A stretch of 64,000 bases of DNA from Xaviernesmea oryzae (lineage in GTDB: Bacteria; Pseudomonadota; Alphaproteobacteria; Rhizobiales; Rhizobiaceae). Under the pieces are notes generated by a model. That model had not been told where the DNA came from and did not search any database. It worked only from the letters and a program-made list of their open reading frames with translations. Position numbers and translations under genes: made by a program. The stretch spans positions 1 through 64,000 of the forward strand of contig NZ_FOAM01000005.1 of NCBI RefSeq assembly GCF_900109605.1. Reading direction: 5' to 3'. Below are positions 52,207-62,168 of the stretch, one piece after another (position 1 is the first letter of the stretch; each line of letters begins with the position of its first letter).

Positions 52207-53496
52207 ATGACCCGCATCACCAATCTTCGCGTTTTCGATCTGCGCTTTCCGACCTCCGCCAGCCTCGACGGCTCCGACGCGATGAATCCGGATCCGGACT
52301 ATTCGGCCGCGTACGTTATCCTCGAAACCGACAGGCCGGATCTATCGGGCCATGGCCTGACCTTCACCATCGGCCGTGGCAACGATATCTGCTGCATGGC
52401 GATCGAGGCCATGCGCCATCTGGTGATTGGTGCCGATCTCGCCGAGGTGCGGGCAGCGCCGGGCAAGTTCTGGCGCAAGCTCACCGGTGATAGCCAGCTG
52501 CGCTGGATCGGTCCGGACAAGGGCGCCATGCATCTGGCAACGGGGGCCGTGGTCAATGCATTCTGGGATGCCATGGCGAAGGAAGCCGGCCTGCCGGTTT
52601 GGAAATTCGTCTCCACCATGTCGGCCGAAGAAATCGCCGATATCGTAGACTACCGCTACCTGACCGACGCGCTGACGCGCGAGGAGGCCGTCGAGATCCT
52701 GAAGAAGGCCGAGATCGGCAAGGCCGAGCGCATCGCCACGCTGGAAGCGGAAGGCTATGCCTGCTACACCACCTCGGCCGGCTGGCTTGGCTATTCCGAC
52801 GAAAAGCTGCGCCGCCTTGCGCAGGAAGCCGTCGATGCCGGTTTCAACCATATCAAGATGAAGGTCGGCCGCGATCTGGAAGACGATATACGCCGGTTGA
52901 CCATCGCCCGCGAAGTCATCGGCCCCGACCGCTATCTGATGGTCGATGCCAACCAGGTTTGGGAAGTGGGCCAGGCCATCGACTGGATGAAGCAGCTCGC
53001 CTTCTGCAAGCCTTTCTTTATCGAAGAGCCGACGAGCCCGGACGATGTCGCCGGCCACCGCAAGATCCGTGAGGCCATCGCCCCGGTGAAGGTAGCGACG
53101 GGCGAGATGTGCCAGAACCGCATCATGTTCAAGCAGTTCATCGCCGAGGGCGCGATTGATATCGTCCAGATCGATAGCTGCCGCATGGGCGGGCTGAACG
53201 AAGTACTGGCCGTGCTGCTGCTGGCCGCGAAATTCGGCAAGCCTGTCTGGCCACATGCCGGCGGTGTCGGCCTTTGCGAATATGTGCAGCATCTCTCCAT
53301 GATCGACTACATCGCCGTTTCCGCCACCAAGGAGGGCCGGGTCATCGAATATGTCGATCATCTGCACGAGCATTTCCTCGACCCTTGCGTGATCCGCAAC
53401 GCCGCTTACATGCCGCCGTCCCTGCCGGGCTTCTCCATCGAGATGAAGCCGGACTCGATCGTGACCTATACGCATGGAAGCAAACAGGCGGCGTGA
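52207..53496 (+). CDS. fucD: L-fuconate dehydratase (enolase superfamily)
   Basis: 429 aa, the family's usual length. The enolase-superfamily residues are Lys217-x-Lys219 (HIKMKVG), Asp247 (YLMVDANQVWE), Glu273 (FFIEEPTSPDD), Glu300 (KVATGEMCQNR) and His350 (PVWPHAGGVGLCEYVQ). The N-terminus DVRFPTS-like LRFPTSASLDGSDAMNPDPD is typical of L-fuconate dehydratase. It dehydrates L-fuconate to 2-keto-3-deoxy-L-fuconate. It is the last gene of the fucose module and converges on the RND operon. Confidence 0.93.
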   Translation: MTRITNLRVFDLRFPTSASLDGSDAMNPDPDYSAAYVILETDRPDLSGHGLTFTIGRGNDICCMAIEAMRHLVIGADLAEVRAAPGKFWRKLTGDSQLRWIGPDKGAMHLATGAVVNAFWDAMAKEAGLPVWKFVSTMSAEEIADIVDYRYLTDALTREEAVEILKKAEIGKAERIATLEAEGYACYTTSAGWLGYSDEKLRRLAQEAVDAGFNHIKMKVGRDLEDDIRRLTIAREVIGPDRYLMVDANQVWEVGQAIDWMKQLAFCKPFFIEEPTSPDDVAGHRKIREAIAPVKVATGEMCQNRIMFKQFIAEGAIDIVQIDSCRMGGLNEVLAVLLLAAKFGKPVWPHAGGVGLCEYVQHLSMIDYIAVSATKEGRVIEYVDHLHEHFLDPCVIRNAAYMPPSLPGFSIEMKPDSIVTYTHGSKQAA

Positions 53497-53518
53497 ATCC
53501 GTCAGCAATCGGGCGCAG

Positions 53519-53547
53519 CACGCAAGGCCGCCAACAGGTCTTGCGTG
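53519..53547. terminator. Bidirectional hairpin between fucose and RND operons
   Basis: CACGCAAG (53519-53526) pairs with CTTGCGTG (53540-53547), loop 13 bases. It lies midway between two convergent operon ends, where a shared terminator is expected. No strong T-tract is seen on either side. Confidence 0.55.
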
Positions 53548-53585
53548 ATGGGACGTCATGGGGTGCGAGGTGAAGAGTCGCGCGT

Positions 53586-56500
53586 TTAGCGGGCAAAACG
53601 CGCCGACCACCTGGAAAAGAGCAGGTACAGGATCGGCGTTGTGTAGAGCGTCAAGGCCTGGGAGACGATCAGGCCGCCGATGATGGTGATGCCGAGGGGA
53701 CGGCGGAGATCCGTACCGGGGCCGGTGGCGAGCACCAGCGGCAACGCACCCATGAAGGCGGCGAGCGTCGTCATCATGATCGGCCGGAAGCGCCTCAGGC
53801 AGGCTTCATGAATGGCGGTCTCGGGCGCCATGCCATGCCGTCGTTCGGCTTCCAGCGCGAAATCCACCAGCATGATGCCGTTTTTCTTGACGATCCCGAT
53901 CAGCAGAATGATGCCGATGAAGGCGACGATCGTCAGCTCCGTCCCGCTGATCCACAGTGCCAGAAGCGCACCAAGGCCGGCGGAGGGCAGGGTGGAGATG
54001 ATCGTCAGCGGATGCAGCAGGCTTTCATAGAGAATCCCGAGAATGATGTAGACGGCGAGAAGCGCTGCGACGATCAGCATCGGCTGGCTTGCCGATGACG
54101 TTTTGGCGCTGGCGGCGTCGCCGGCGAATTCCGCGTGCAGCGTATCGGGCAGGTGCATGCCGGAAACGGCGGCCTTCACCGCATCGTTTGCCTGTGAAAG
54201 CGTGGTGTCCGCGTCCGTATTGTAGGCGATGGTGACGGAGGGAAACTGGCCCTGATGGTTCACACCAATGGGCGCCAGGCTTCGCTCGACCCTGGCGAAA
54301 GCGCTGAGCGGCACTTGGCTTCCAGATGCGCCCGGCACATGGATCTTCAGCACATCGTCAGGCGCTCCGGCGAAATCTGGATAAGCCTCAAGGATGACGC
54401 GGTACTGATTGCGCTCGCCATAGACGATCGTGACCTGTCGCTGGGCGAATGCATTGTTGAGCGCCGTGTCGAGCGTGCTCATCGTCACACCCAGACGGTT
54501 TGCGGCGGTCCGGTCCACCACCACCTTGGCCTGCAGCCCGTTTGGCTGGCGGTCGCTGTTGACGTCCGTCAGCAGCGGCTCCTGCCGAAGTCTCGCCAGG
54601 ATGCGCGGCGCCCAGGCGGTCAGCTCGGCGAAGTTGGCGTCCCACAACGTGAATTGATAGGGGGAGTCCGAGGACCGCGCGCCAACGCGGATGTCGCTTG
54701 GCGCGAAGAAGGACGTGTCGAGACCCGGAATGACGGCGGTCATCCGTCTTAGCCGGTCGATCACCACGTCGGTGGCATCGCGTCGTCCCGCCGGTTTCAG
54801 CGATATCTGCATCTGGCCGCGATTGGCCGTGCCCATCAGGCCGCCACCGACACTGGCGCCGACATTGGCCACCGCCGGATCCCTCTCGACGATCGAAAGC
54901 GCCCGGCGCTGAAGCGCGACCATGGCAGGATAAGAAATATCGCTGGCCGCCTGGCTAATGCCCATGACGAAACCCGTATCGTCGCGCGGAACGAAACCCT
55001 TGGGGATCTCGGTGTAGAGCCAGCCGGTCAGTCCGACGCAGGCAAGCGTGCTGATGACCGCGAGATGGCGATGATGCAGAACGCCGGAGAGCGTGCGGTC
55101 GTAAAAGCCGATCATCCCGCCGCTGCCGCGCGGCTGTGTCGGATCATGCGGTCCCGAACGGTCTTCGGCCTCATGCTTCTTCAGCCGGTGAGCACAGATC
55201 ATCGGTGTCAGCGTCAGGGAGACGACGGTGGAAACGATGATGGTGAAGGCAAGCGTCAGGGAAAAGCTGAGCAGAAATTTGCCCACCACGCCGCCCATGA
55301 AGAACAGCGGGATGAAGGCGGCCATCAGCGACAGGCTGATGGCGATCACCGTAAAACCGATCTGCCTTGCCCCGGCGCGCGCCGCCTCGAGCGGTGGCAT
55401 GCCGGTCTCCAGATTGGCGTAGATGGCTTCGATCATGACGATCGCATCGTCGACGACAAAACCGCTGGCGACCGCGAGCGCCATCAGCGACAGGTTGTCG
55501 ACGGACAGGCCCGTCAGCCACATGGCGGCGGAAGCACCGGCGAAGGCGAGCGGCACCGTCAGCCCTGCGGCAAGGGTCGGCACGACACGGCGCAGGAAAA
55601 CGAAGACGACGGCCATGACCAGCCCGATCGTCGCCAGCAGCGTGGCCTGCATATCGCGCACGCTGGCATGGATGGTGGTCGTCCGGTCGTTCAGCACGTC
55701 GATCTCTATGCCGGCGGGGATCAGCCGCTTCAGCTCCGGGATGAGCGACCGCACTGCATCGACCGTCTCCACGACATTGGCGTCCGCCGCCTTGGTGATG
55801 TTGATGAGGACCGCCGGCCGGCCATTGAACCAGGCATCGGAGCGGCGGTTGCGCACGCCCGGTTCCACGCTGGCAATGTCGGCGAGCCGCGTGGCCGTGC
55901 CGTCGCCCGAGCGGATGATCAGTTGGCCATAATCCTCCGGCTTGGTCAGTTGGGCATTGGCCGAGAGCGCATAAAAGGCATCCGGCCCGTCGATGGCCCC
56001 GATCGGCGCCAGAACATTGCCGTTGACGATGGCATTGCGCACGTCATTGGCGGAAAGCCCCATGGCCGCGAGCCGATCCGGGTCGACCCGCACCCGAACG
56101 GCCGGCTGGTCGGCTCCGCTGACATTGACGTCCCCCACGCCCTCCACCTGCGAAATGCGCTGAACCAGCACCGTATCGGCCGCATCGAAGATCGTGCTGG
56201 CAGCGAGGCTGTCCGATGTGAGCGCGAGCGTCAGGACGGGGGCTGCGGCAGGGTTCGCCTTGCGCATCGAGGGCAGCGTCGGCATGTCGCTCGGCAGATC
56301 CGTCGCAGCGGCATTGATTGCCGCCTGCACATCATGCGCAGCACTGTCCACATCGCGCGCGATGTCGAATTGAAGCGTGATGTTGGTCGTGCCGAGCCCG
56401 CTTGTCGAGGTCACCTCGGTCAAGCCAGCGATGGCACCCAGATGCCGCTCCAGCGGCGCGGCGACGCTCGACGCCATGCTTTCCGGATCCGCGCCCGGCC

Positions 56501-56651
56501 GGCTGGCGAAAATGCGGATGGTCGGCAGGTCCACCGCAGGGAGGCTGGAGACGGGCAGAAAGCGATAGGCGACGAGACCGAGCAACATCAGGCCGATGGC
56601 CAGAAGCGTGGTGCCGACCGGCCGGTCGATGAAAAATGCCGAGATCTTCAT
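53586..56651 (-). CDS. mdtC: RND multidrug efflux pump subunit (MdtC-like)
   Basis: 1021 aa. HAE1-type RND features: N-terminal span FFIDRPVGTTLLAIGLMLLG, pore/porter segments with GADPESMASSVAAPLERHLG, and TM4 aspartate pair GFVVDDAIVMIEAIYAN, which relays protons. It overlaps the second RND gene by 4 bp. Tandem non-identical RND subunits after one adaptor are the MdtABC arrangement, in which the two form a mixed trimer. Confidence 0.88.
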   Translation of the reverse strand: MKISAFFIDRPVGTTLLAIGLMLLGLVAYRFLPVSSLPAVDLPTIRIFASRPGADPESMASSVAAPLERHLGAIAGLTEVTSTSGLGTTNITLQFDIARDVDSAAHDVQAAINAAATDLPSDMPTLPSMRKANPAAAPVLTLALTSDSLAASTIFDAADTVLVQRISQVEGVGDVNVSGADQPAVRVRVDPDRLAAMGLSANDVRNAIVNGNVLAPIGAIDGPDAFYALSANAQLTKPEDYGQLIIRSGDGTATRLADIASVEPGVRNRRSDAWFNGRPAVLINITKAADANVVETVDAVRSLIPELKRLIPAGIEIDVLNDRTTTIHASVRDMQATLLATIGLVMAVVFVFLRRVVPTLAAGLTVPLAFAGASAAMWLTGLSVDNLSLMALAVASGFVVDDAIVMIEAIYANLETGMPPLEAARAGARQIGFTVIAISLSLMAAFIPLFFMGGVVGKFLLSFSLTLAFTIIVSTVVSLTLTPMICAHRLKKHEAEDRSGPHDPTQPRGSGGMIGFYDRTLSGVLHHRHLAVISTLACVGLTGWLYTEIPKGFVPRDDTGFVMGISQAASDISYPAMVALQRRALSIVERDPAVANVGASVGGGLMGTANRGQMQISLKPAGRRDATDVVIDRLRRMTAVIPGLDTSFFAPSDIRVGARSSDSPYQFTLWDANFAELTAWAPRILARLRQEPLLTDVNSDRQPNGLQAKVVVDRTAANRLGVTMSTLDTALNNAFAQRQVTIVYGERNQYRVILEAYPDFAGAPDDVLKIHVPGASGSQVPLSAFARVERSLAPIGVNHQGQFPSVTIAYNTDADTTLSQANDAVKAAVSGMHLPDTLHAEFAGDAASAKTSSASQPMLIVAALLAVYIILGILYESLLHPLTIISTLPSAGLGALLALWISGTELTIVAFIGIILLIGIVKKNGIMLVDFALEAERRHGMAPETAIHEACLRRFRPIMMTTLAAFMGALPLVLATGPGTDLRRPLGITIIGGLIVSQALTLYTTPILYLLFSRWSARFAR

Positions 56652-59600
56652 GCCGGCCCGCCGGCCTTCTGGCCCGTTTTTCCTCCAATGAATCGGAAGC
56701 GCAGACGGTCCAGCGCCAGATAGATCACCGGCGTGGTGTAGAGCGTCAACACCTGGCTCAAAAACAGCCCGCCGATGATCGAGATGCCGAGGGGAATGCG
56801 CAGCTCCGCGCCGGTGCCGTGGGCTAGAGCCAGGGGCAGCGCACCGAACAAGGCCGCAAGCGTCGTCATCATGATCGGGCGAAAGCGCAGCACGGCCGCC
56901 TTGACGATGGCGTCACGCGGCAAAAGCCCTTCATGGCGCTCGGCCTCCAGAGCGAAGTCGATCATCATGATCGCGTTCTTCTTGACGATGCCCATGAGCA
57001 GAACGATGCCGATCAGCGCGATGATCGACAGATCCTGCCCGAAAAGCATGAGCGCCAAGAGCGCGCCGACGCCGGCCGAAGGCAGCGTCGAGAGGATCGT
57101 CACGGGATGAATGGCGCTTTCGTAGAGCAGGCCGAGAACGATGTAGATCGTCACCACCGCCGCCAAAATCAGCCACGGCTCCCCTGCCAGCGAGCGGTCG
57201 AACTCCTCAGCGTCGCCGCTGTAGCTGCGCTGGATCGATCCCGGCATGCCGATGTCTCGCTCGGCGGTCTTGATCGTCTCCAGTGCCTGGGAAAGCGAAG
57301 CGCCGCGCGCAAGGTCGAAGCTGAGCGTGACGGCAGGAAATTGCTCGCTTCGGCCGATCACCAGTGGCGCGGTCGCGAGACGGACGGTCGCCATGGCCTT
57401 GAGCGGCACCATCGCATTGTTGGCGCCTTCGACATAAAGCTGGTCGAGCGCCTTGGGGTCGTCTCGAAAACGCTCGGCTGCCTCGAGAACGACGCGATAC
57501 TGGTTTGCCTGGCCATAGATGGTGCTGATCTGACGCTGGCCGAAGGCATCGTAGAGCGCGTCGCTGATGGCCTGCATGGACACGCCCAGCCGCGCCGCCG
57601 TTTCCCGATCCACATCGATGGCAAGCCGGCCGCCGCCCATCTCCGCATCGGAATTCACATCGATCAGCAGCGGACTTTGCTGCAGGCGGCGCGCTAGGCG
57701 GTCCGCCCATTCGGCAACCGTGGCCGTGTTCGTGCCCGTCAGCGTATATTGATAGGGCGCGCGGCTTGCCCGCGTGCTGATCGCGATATCGCGCACGCTC
57801 TCGAACGTGGCGCTTATGCCGGGCATATCCGCAACGCGCGCGCGCAGGCGATCGATCAGATCGGCAGCGGAGATCTTGCGCTCATCCTGCGGCTTCAGCA
57901 CGATCGTGTAGCGCGCCGTATTCAGCGTCAGGTTCGTCGCGCTGGTGCCGATCACCGCAACCACGCTTTCAACGGCCGGATCGGCGCGCAGCCGGTCGCC
58001 GACCGTCTGCTGCATGGCCTTCATGACGCTAAAGGAGCTGGTAGGCTCCGCTTCGATCACGGCGGTGATGAGGCCGGTATCCTGCACGGGTAGAAAGCCC
58101 TTGGGCACGGCGATGTAGAGCGCGATCGTCACGGCGAGGGTCAGGGCCGTAACACCCAGCATCAGCCAGCTTCGCTGCACCGCCCAGACGAGGCTGCGAT
58201 GATAACCGTCGTTCAGCCATGCCATGAACCGGTCGCTCAGGCCCAGAAGTCCGGTGTTGCGGGTTTTTGGCGCCCGCAGGATGCGCGCGCACATCATCGG
58301 CGTCAGCGTCAGCGACACGACCGCCGAGACGACCACGGCAATCGTCAGCGTCAACGCGAATTCGCGGAACATGCGGCCGACAATGCCGGTCATGAACAGG
58401 AGCGGAATGAAGACGGCAATCAGCGAGGCGGTGAGCGACAGAATGGTAAAGCCAATTTCGCCGGCGCCTTTCAGGGCTGCCTGCATTGGCGGCTCGCCCT
58501 CCTCGATATGGCGGGCGATGTTCTCGATCATCACGATCGCATCGTCGACGACAAATCCGGTGCCGATGGTGAGCGCCATCAGCGAGAGGTTGTCGAGGCT
58601 GAAGCGCGCGAACCACATGATCGCGAAGGTGCCGATCAGCGAGAGCGGCAGTGCGACCCCGGCGATGATCGTGGCCGTCAGCGTGCGCAAAAACAGGAAG
58701 ACGACGAGGATGACGAGCGCGATGGAGATGGCAAGCGTCAGCTGCACATCGTGGATCGAGGCGCGGATCGTCTCCGTTCGGTCGTTGACGATGTCGAGCG
58801 TGACACCGGCAGGCAGGGCCGCCTTCAACCGCGGAAGTTGCCGGCGCACATCCTCCACTGTCTGGATGACGTTGGCCCCCGGCTGGCGCATGATGTCGAC
58901 GATAACGGCGGGATGTCCCTGGTACCAGGCGCCCAACCGGCTGTTTTCCAGACCTTCGACCACCTCGGCCACATCCGTCAGCCGCACGGGCGCGCCGTTG
59001 CGATAGGCGACGATCGTCTGGCGGTAGATGTCGGGATCCTGGATCTGGTCATTGGCCGACAGGGTGAAGGACTGCGTCGTGCCATCCACCGCGCCCTTGG
59101 CACCCGAGACATTGGCATTGGCGACCGCCGTGCGCAGATCGTCCAGCGACAGGCCATAGGCGGCAAGGCGGGCGAGGTCTGCCTGGATGCGAACCGCCGG
59201 GCGCACACCGCCCTGAATGCGCACGTCTCCGACCCCCGAGACCTCGCTCAGGCGCTGCGACATGATCGTATCGGTAAAGTCGCTCAAATCCCGGATGGAG
59301 TAGGTCTGCGAATGCAGCGCAAGGGTGACGATCGGCGTATCCGCCGGATTGACCTTTGCGTAGGTCGGCGGATAGGGCAGCGTCCTCGGCAGGCTGCCGG
59401 ACGCGGCATTGATCGCCGATTGCACATCTTGGGCGGCGCCGTCGATGTTGCGATCCAGCTTGAACTGCAGCGTAATCTGGCTGATGCCGAAGGCGCTGGA
59501 GGAGGTCATGGCCGCGATGGCAGGAATCTGCCCGAGCGGCCGTTCGAGTGGCGCGGTGACCAAAGCGGCCATCGTATCCGGATCGGCGCCCGGCAATTGC

Positions 59601-59746
59601 GTGGTGATGCGGATCGTCGGAAAATCGACCTGCGGCAGCGGCGCGACCGGCAAAGCGAGGAAGCACAGGATGCCGGCCAGGAGCGTGGCGATCGCAAGCA
59701 GCGACGTCGCCACCGGCCGGGCGATGAAGGGCGCAGAGAGGCTCAT
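56648..59746 (-). CDS. mdtB: RND multidrug efflux pump subunit (MdtB-like)
   Basis: 1032 aa. It starts PFIARPVATSLLAIATLLAGI and has GADPDTMAALVTAPLERPLGQI, TM4 GFVVDDAIVMIENIARHIEEGEPP, and a C-terminal GLFLSQVLTLYTTPVIYLALDRL. It lies between adaptor and MdtC-like genes with 4-bp overlaps on both sides. The product sits in the inner membrane and exports lipophilic compounds by proton antiport. Confidence 0.88.
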   Translation of the reverse strand: MSLSAPFIARPVATSLLAIATLLAGILCFLALPVAPLPQVDFPTIRITTQLPGADPDTMAALVTAPLERPLGQIPAIAAMTSSSAFGISQITLQFKLDRNIDGAAQDVQSAINAASGSLPRTLPYPPTYAKVNPADTPIVTLALHSQTYSIRDLSDFTDTIMSQRLSEVSGVGDVRIQGGVRPAVRIQADLARLAAYGLSLDDLRTAVANANVSGAKGAVDGTTQSFTLSANDQIQDPDIYRQTIVAYRNGAPVRLTDVAEVVEGLENSRLGAWYQGHPAVIVDIMRQPGANVIQTVEDVRRQLPRLKAALPAGVTLDIVNDRTETIRASIHDVQLTLAISIALVILVVFLFLRTLTATIIAGVALPLSLIGTFAIMWFARFSLDNLSLMALTIGTGFVVDDAIVMIENIARHIEEGEPPMQAALKGAGEIGFTILSLTASLIAVFIPLLFMTGIVGRMFREFALTLTIAVVVSAVVSLTLTPMMCARILRAPKTRNTGLLGLSDRFMAWLNDGYHRSLVWAVQRSWLMLGVTALTLAVTIALYIAVPKGFLPVQDTGLITAVIEAEPTSSFSVMKAMQQTVGDRLRADPAVESVVAVIGTSATNLTLNTARYTIVLKPQDERKISAADLIDRLRARVADMPGISATFESVRDIAISTRASRAPYQYTLTGTNTATVAEWADRLARRLQQSPLLIDVNSDAEMGGGRLAIDVDRETAARLGVSMQAISDALYDAFGQRQISTIYGQANQYRVVLEAAERFRDDPKALDQLYVEGANNAMVPLKAMATVRLATAPLVIGRSEQFPAVTLSFDLARGASLSQALETIKTAERDIGMPGSIQRSYSGDAEEFDRSLAGEPWLILAAVVTIYIVLGLLYESAIHPVTILSTLPSAGVGALLALMLFGQDLSIIALIGIVLLMGIVKKNAIMMIDFALEAERHEGLLPRDAIVKAAVLRFRPIMMTTLAALFGALPLALAHGTGAELRIPLGISIIGGLFLSQVLTLYTTPVIYLALDRLRFRFIGGKTGQKAGGPA

Positions 59747-61164
59747 TTCGCGCTGTCACGTGCTGGCGCGGCCTCTGGATTTGCTGGAGTAGCTCCGGCA
59801 TTCGAGGCGGCGGGCGCCGTCCTATCGGCAGGCGTTCCGGCATGGTGTTTCCCGTGGCCTGGAATTGAACCCTCGCCTTGCGCCGGCCCACCGTCGGAGG
59901 GCGAAGCCGCGCCCGATGCGCTGTCGTGATTGCCGCTCTTGCCGCCGCCCTTGCGGCGTCTGCCGTGGGCCTCATCGGTCAGCGGCACAGCCATTTTCGC
60001 GGGATCGGCCTCCTCCGGTGTGGCGACACGCACCTCCGCGCCTTCCTGCAGCCTTGCAAATCCCGTCGTGACGACTTCATCCCCTTGCGTCAGACCGGTT
60101 TTGACGACTGCAATGCGGTCATCCTGCATCGTCACATCGACGGGCGCGACGGTGACGGTCTTGTCGTTGCGAACGACATAGCAATAGGTGCCGCCTGGGC
60201 CGCGCTGGATGGCGGCGGAGGGAACGGTCAACACATCCTTCATCGTTTCGATGAGCAAGCGCGCATTGACGAAGGCTCCCGGCCAGAGCGCCAGCGCCTC
60301 GTTGGCGAATTCCGCCTTCAGCCTGACGGTGCCGGTCGCAGCATCCACCTGGTTGTCGATCACCGTCAGCTTGCCGCTGGCCAGGACCCGTCCACCATCA
60401 TCGGCAAACACATCGACGGCGAGCGGTCCGCGCCCATTGGCCGCGTTGACGTGTGCAAGCTCCTGCTGCGGGACGGAAAAGATCACCGTGATCGGCTGGA
60501 TCTGCGCGAGCGTGACAATGCCGTTCGTATCGCCGCTGGAGACGATATTGCCGACATCGACATTACGGATACCGGTGCGGCCATCGATCGGCGCGCGGAT
60601 GGTCGTGTAATCCAGCTGCGCCTGCGCCGCCTCGATCGCAGCCTGATCCGCCTGAACCTGCGCCTTGTTCTGGGCGACAAGCGCATGCTGATTGTCAAGC
60701 TGCTGCTGGCTCGCCACGGCATTGCCGGCCAGCCGCTGCAAGCGCGCATCCTCAAGGACTGCATTTTCGAGAAGCGCGTCGTCCTGCGCCTTCTTGGCGA
60801 TGGCCTGATCCCGCTGCGCGCGATAGAGCGCATCGTCCAGCCGGGCGATGACCTCGCCCTTTTTGATGTCCTGTCCCTCCTGAAAGCGGATTTCGGTGAT
60901 GCGACCGCTGACCTGTGCCCGGATCACGACGGCATTGATCGGCCTGACCGTGCCGACGCCTGTCGCGTAGACCGGCACGTCCGCCATCGTGGCCGGCGCG
61001 GCGACGACGGGAATGGCACGATCCCGTTTGCTTTGCGGCCCGTCCTGGGCCTTGCCCATCCACGCCAGAGCGAACTTTTGCATCTCCGGCTGCCGGGCCG
61101 CATAAGCAAGTGCCGCCATGGTCGCCGCAAGACCAAGCAGGGCAAACTTCGTGCTTCTTTTCAT
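59743..61164 (-). CDS. mdtA: RND efflux periplasmic adaptor (MdtA-like)
   Basis: 473 aa with an N-terminal membrane anchor (FALLGLAATMAALAYAARQ). The lipoyl/barrel blocks VYATGVGTVRPINAVVIRAQVSGRI and FQEGQDIKKGEVIARLDDALY are conserved, with a coiled-coil hairpin (about residues 115-175) and YTTIRAPIDGRTGIRNVDVGN. The last 60 or so residues (HGRRRKGGGKSGNHDS onward, rich in Ala, Pro, Gly and His) are a low-complexity tail beyond the normal adaptor length. It is the first gene of the operon; no outer-membrane factor gene follows. Confidence 0.86.
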   Translation of the reverse strand: MKRSTKFALLGLAATMAALAYAARQPEMQKFALAWMGKAQDGPQSKRDRAIPVVAAPATMADVPVYATGVGTVRPINAVVIRAQVSGRITEIRFQEGQDIKKGEVIARLDDALYRAQRDQAIAKKAQDDALLENAVLEDARLQRLAGNAVASQQQLDNQHALVAQNKAQVQADQAAIEAAQAQLDYTTIRAPIDGRTGIRNVDVGNIVSSGDTNGIVTLAQIQPITVIFSVPQQELAHVNAANGRGPLAVDVFADDGGRVLASGKLTVIDNQVDAATGTVRLKAEFANEALALWPGAFVNARLLIETMKDVLTVPSAAIQRGPGGTYCYVVRNDKTVTVAPVDVTMQDDRIAVVKTGLTQGDEVVTTGFARLQEGAEVRVATPEEADPAKMAVPLTDEAHGRRRKGGGKSGNHDSASGAASPSDGGPAQGEGSIPGHGKHHAGTPADRTAPAASNAGATPANPEAAPARDSAK

Positions 61165-61397
61165 CGATCACCGCGCGTGCCTGACATCCGCCTCCCCGCG
61201 CCCGATGAGCGCGTTCGGCCGCGTCAGATAGCGGCGCCACCTGACGAAGAGACGACAAATCAAACACAAGCTAAAAAAAATGCCACTTACAAGACGGTAA
61301 TGAACGGGGTCATGTGCCGCTCTGGGCAGGCCATCGGATGACGTTTGGTGCCGGCCTCGCCATTGCCGACAATCCGCTTGGCTTTAAGCTGTCCGCC

Positions 61398-62168
61398 TCA
61401 GATCAGCTGCCTGTAAGCCGCCTTGGCAATCGTCTGCAGCCTGGAGAGCGGCAGGTTGCCGACCACGGCACAGCGCACCGTCTCGTCGCCCCAGAACACA
61501 GCCTCCAGCTGCTTGACCCGCTGATGCAGGAAAGGACTGTCGGCGTCGGAGGCCGAGGGAGCAACATAAAGGGTCACACGGCGGCCCGCTTCGTCCTCAT
61601 ACATCAGCTGCGCGGCCGCGCCATCGCCGCTCGGCAATAGACGACCGCCGATGAACTGCAGCCCGGAAGCGCTGAGATCGGGCAGATGGAGGGTGCGATC
61701 CAGGCGGCGGGACAGCCATTTTTGCAAAACCGGCCCCTGGTCGGCGCCAAGTTCGACCGGCCGCACCATGTCGTCGGCATAAAGGCGATGCGCTTCGACC
61801 GCCGTTTCGACCAGACCATTCGCCTGGGCGCCGGGGGATGGCAGCAAAGGGGCGGCTGCCCAGCCGAGGACGATGCCGATTGCCAGCAAGGCTGCCGATG
61901 CCGCAAGGCTGCGCCAGCGAAAGCCGCCGGTCCGCGTTGCGGCGGCGATGCGGTGCGGATCCAGTCGCTTCGGCACGTCTTCCTCAGCGATGCGGCCATA
62001 AAGCGCCTGCATCATTTCGTTCTGGCGGCGCCAGTCGGCCATGGCCTTTGCGGCATCCGGCGTGGTTTCCAGATAGATTTCCACGGCATGGCGGCGCGCC
62101 TCGTCAAGCTCGCCATCGACGAAGGCATGGAGATCATCGGTGGTGATGGGTCTTTCTGCGCCGTTCAT
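61398..62168 (-). CDS. Membrane-anchored anti-sigma factor
   Basis: 256 aa. A cytoplasmic N-terminal helix bundle (TTDDLHAFVDGELDEARRHAVEIYLE) resembles anti-sigma domains, followed by one membrane span (LAASAALLAIGIVLGWAAAPLL, about residues 88-109) and a periplasmic domain of about 145 aa. The zinc-binding HxxxCxxC of ZAS-type anti-sigmas is absent. It overlaps the sigma gene by 4 bp (ATGA), the usual sign of a sigma/anti-sigma pair. Confidence 0.82.
   Translation of the reverse strand: MNGAERPITTDDLHAFVDGELDEARRHAVEIYLETTPDAAKAMADWRRQNEMMQALYGRIAEEDVPKRLDPHRIAAATRTGGFRWRSLAASAALLAIGIVLGWAAAPLLPSPGAQANGLVETAVEAHRLYADDMVRPVELGADQGPVLQKWLSRRLDRTLHLPDLSASGLQFIGGRLLPSGDGAAAQLMYEDEAGRRVTLYVAPSASDADSPFLHQRVKQLEAVFWGDETVRCAVVGNLPLSRLQTIAKAAYRQLI

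Noticed and set aside
55065..56723. A 552-codon plus-strand open frame opposite the RND gene
   Set aside because: It is antisense to an RND subunit with conserved membrane spans. The composition is typical of a shadow frame.
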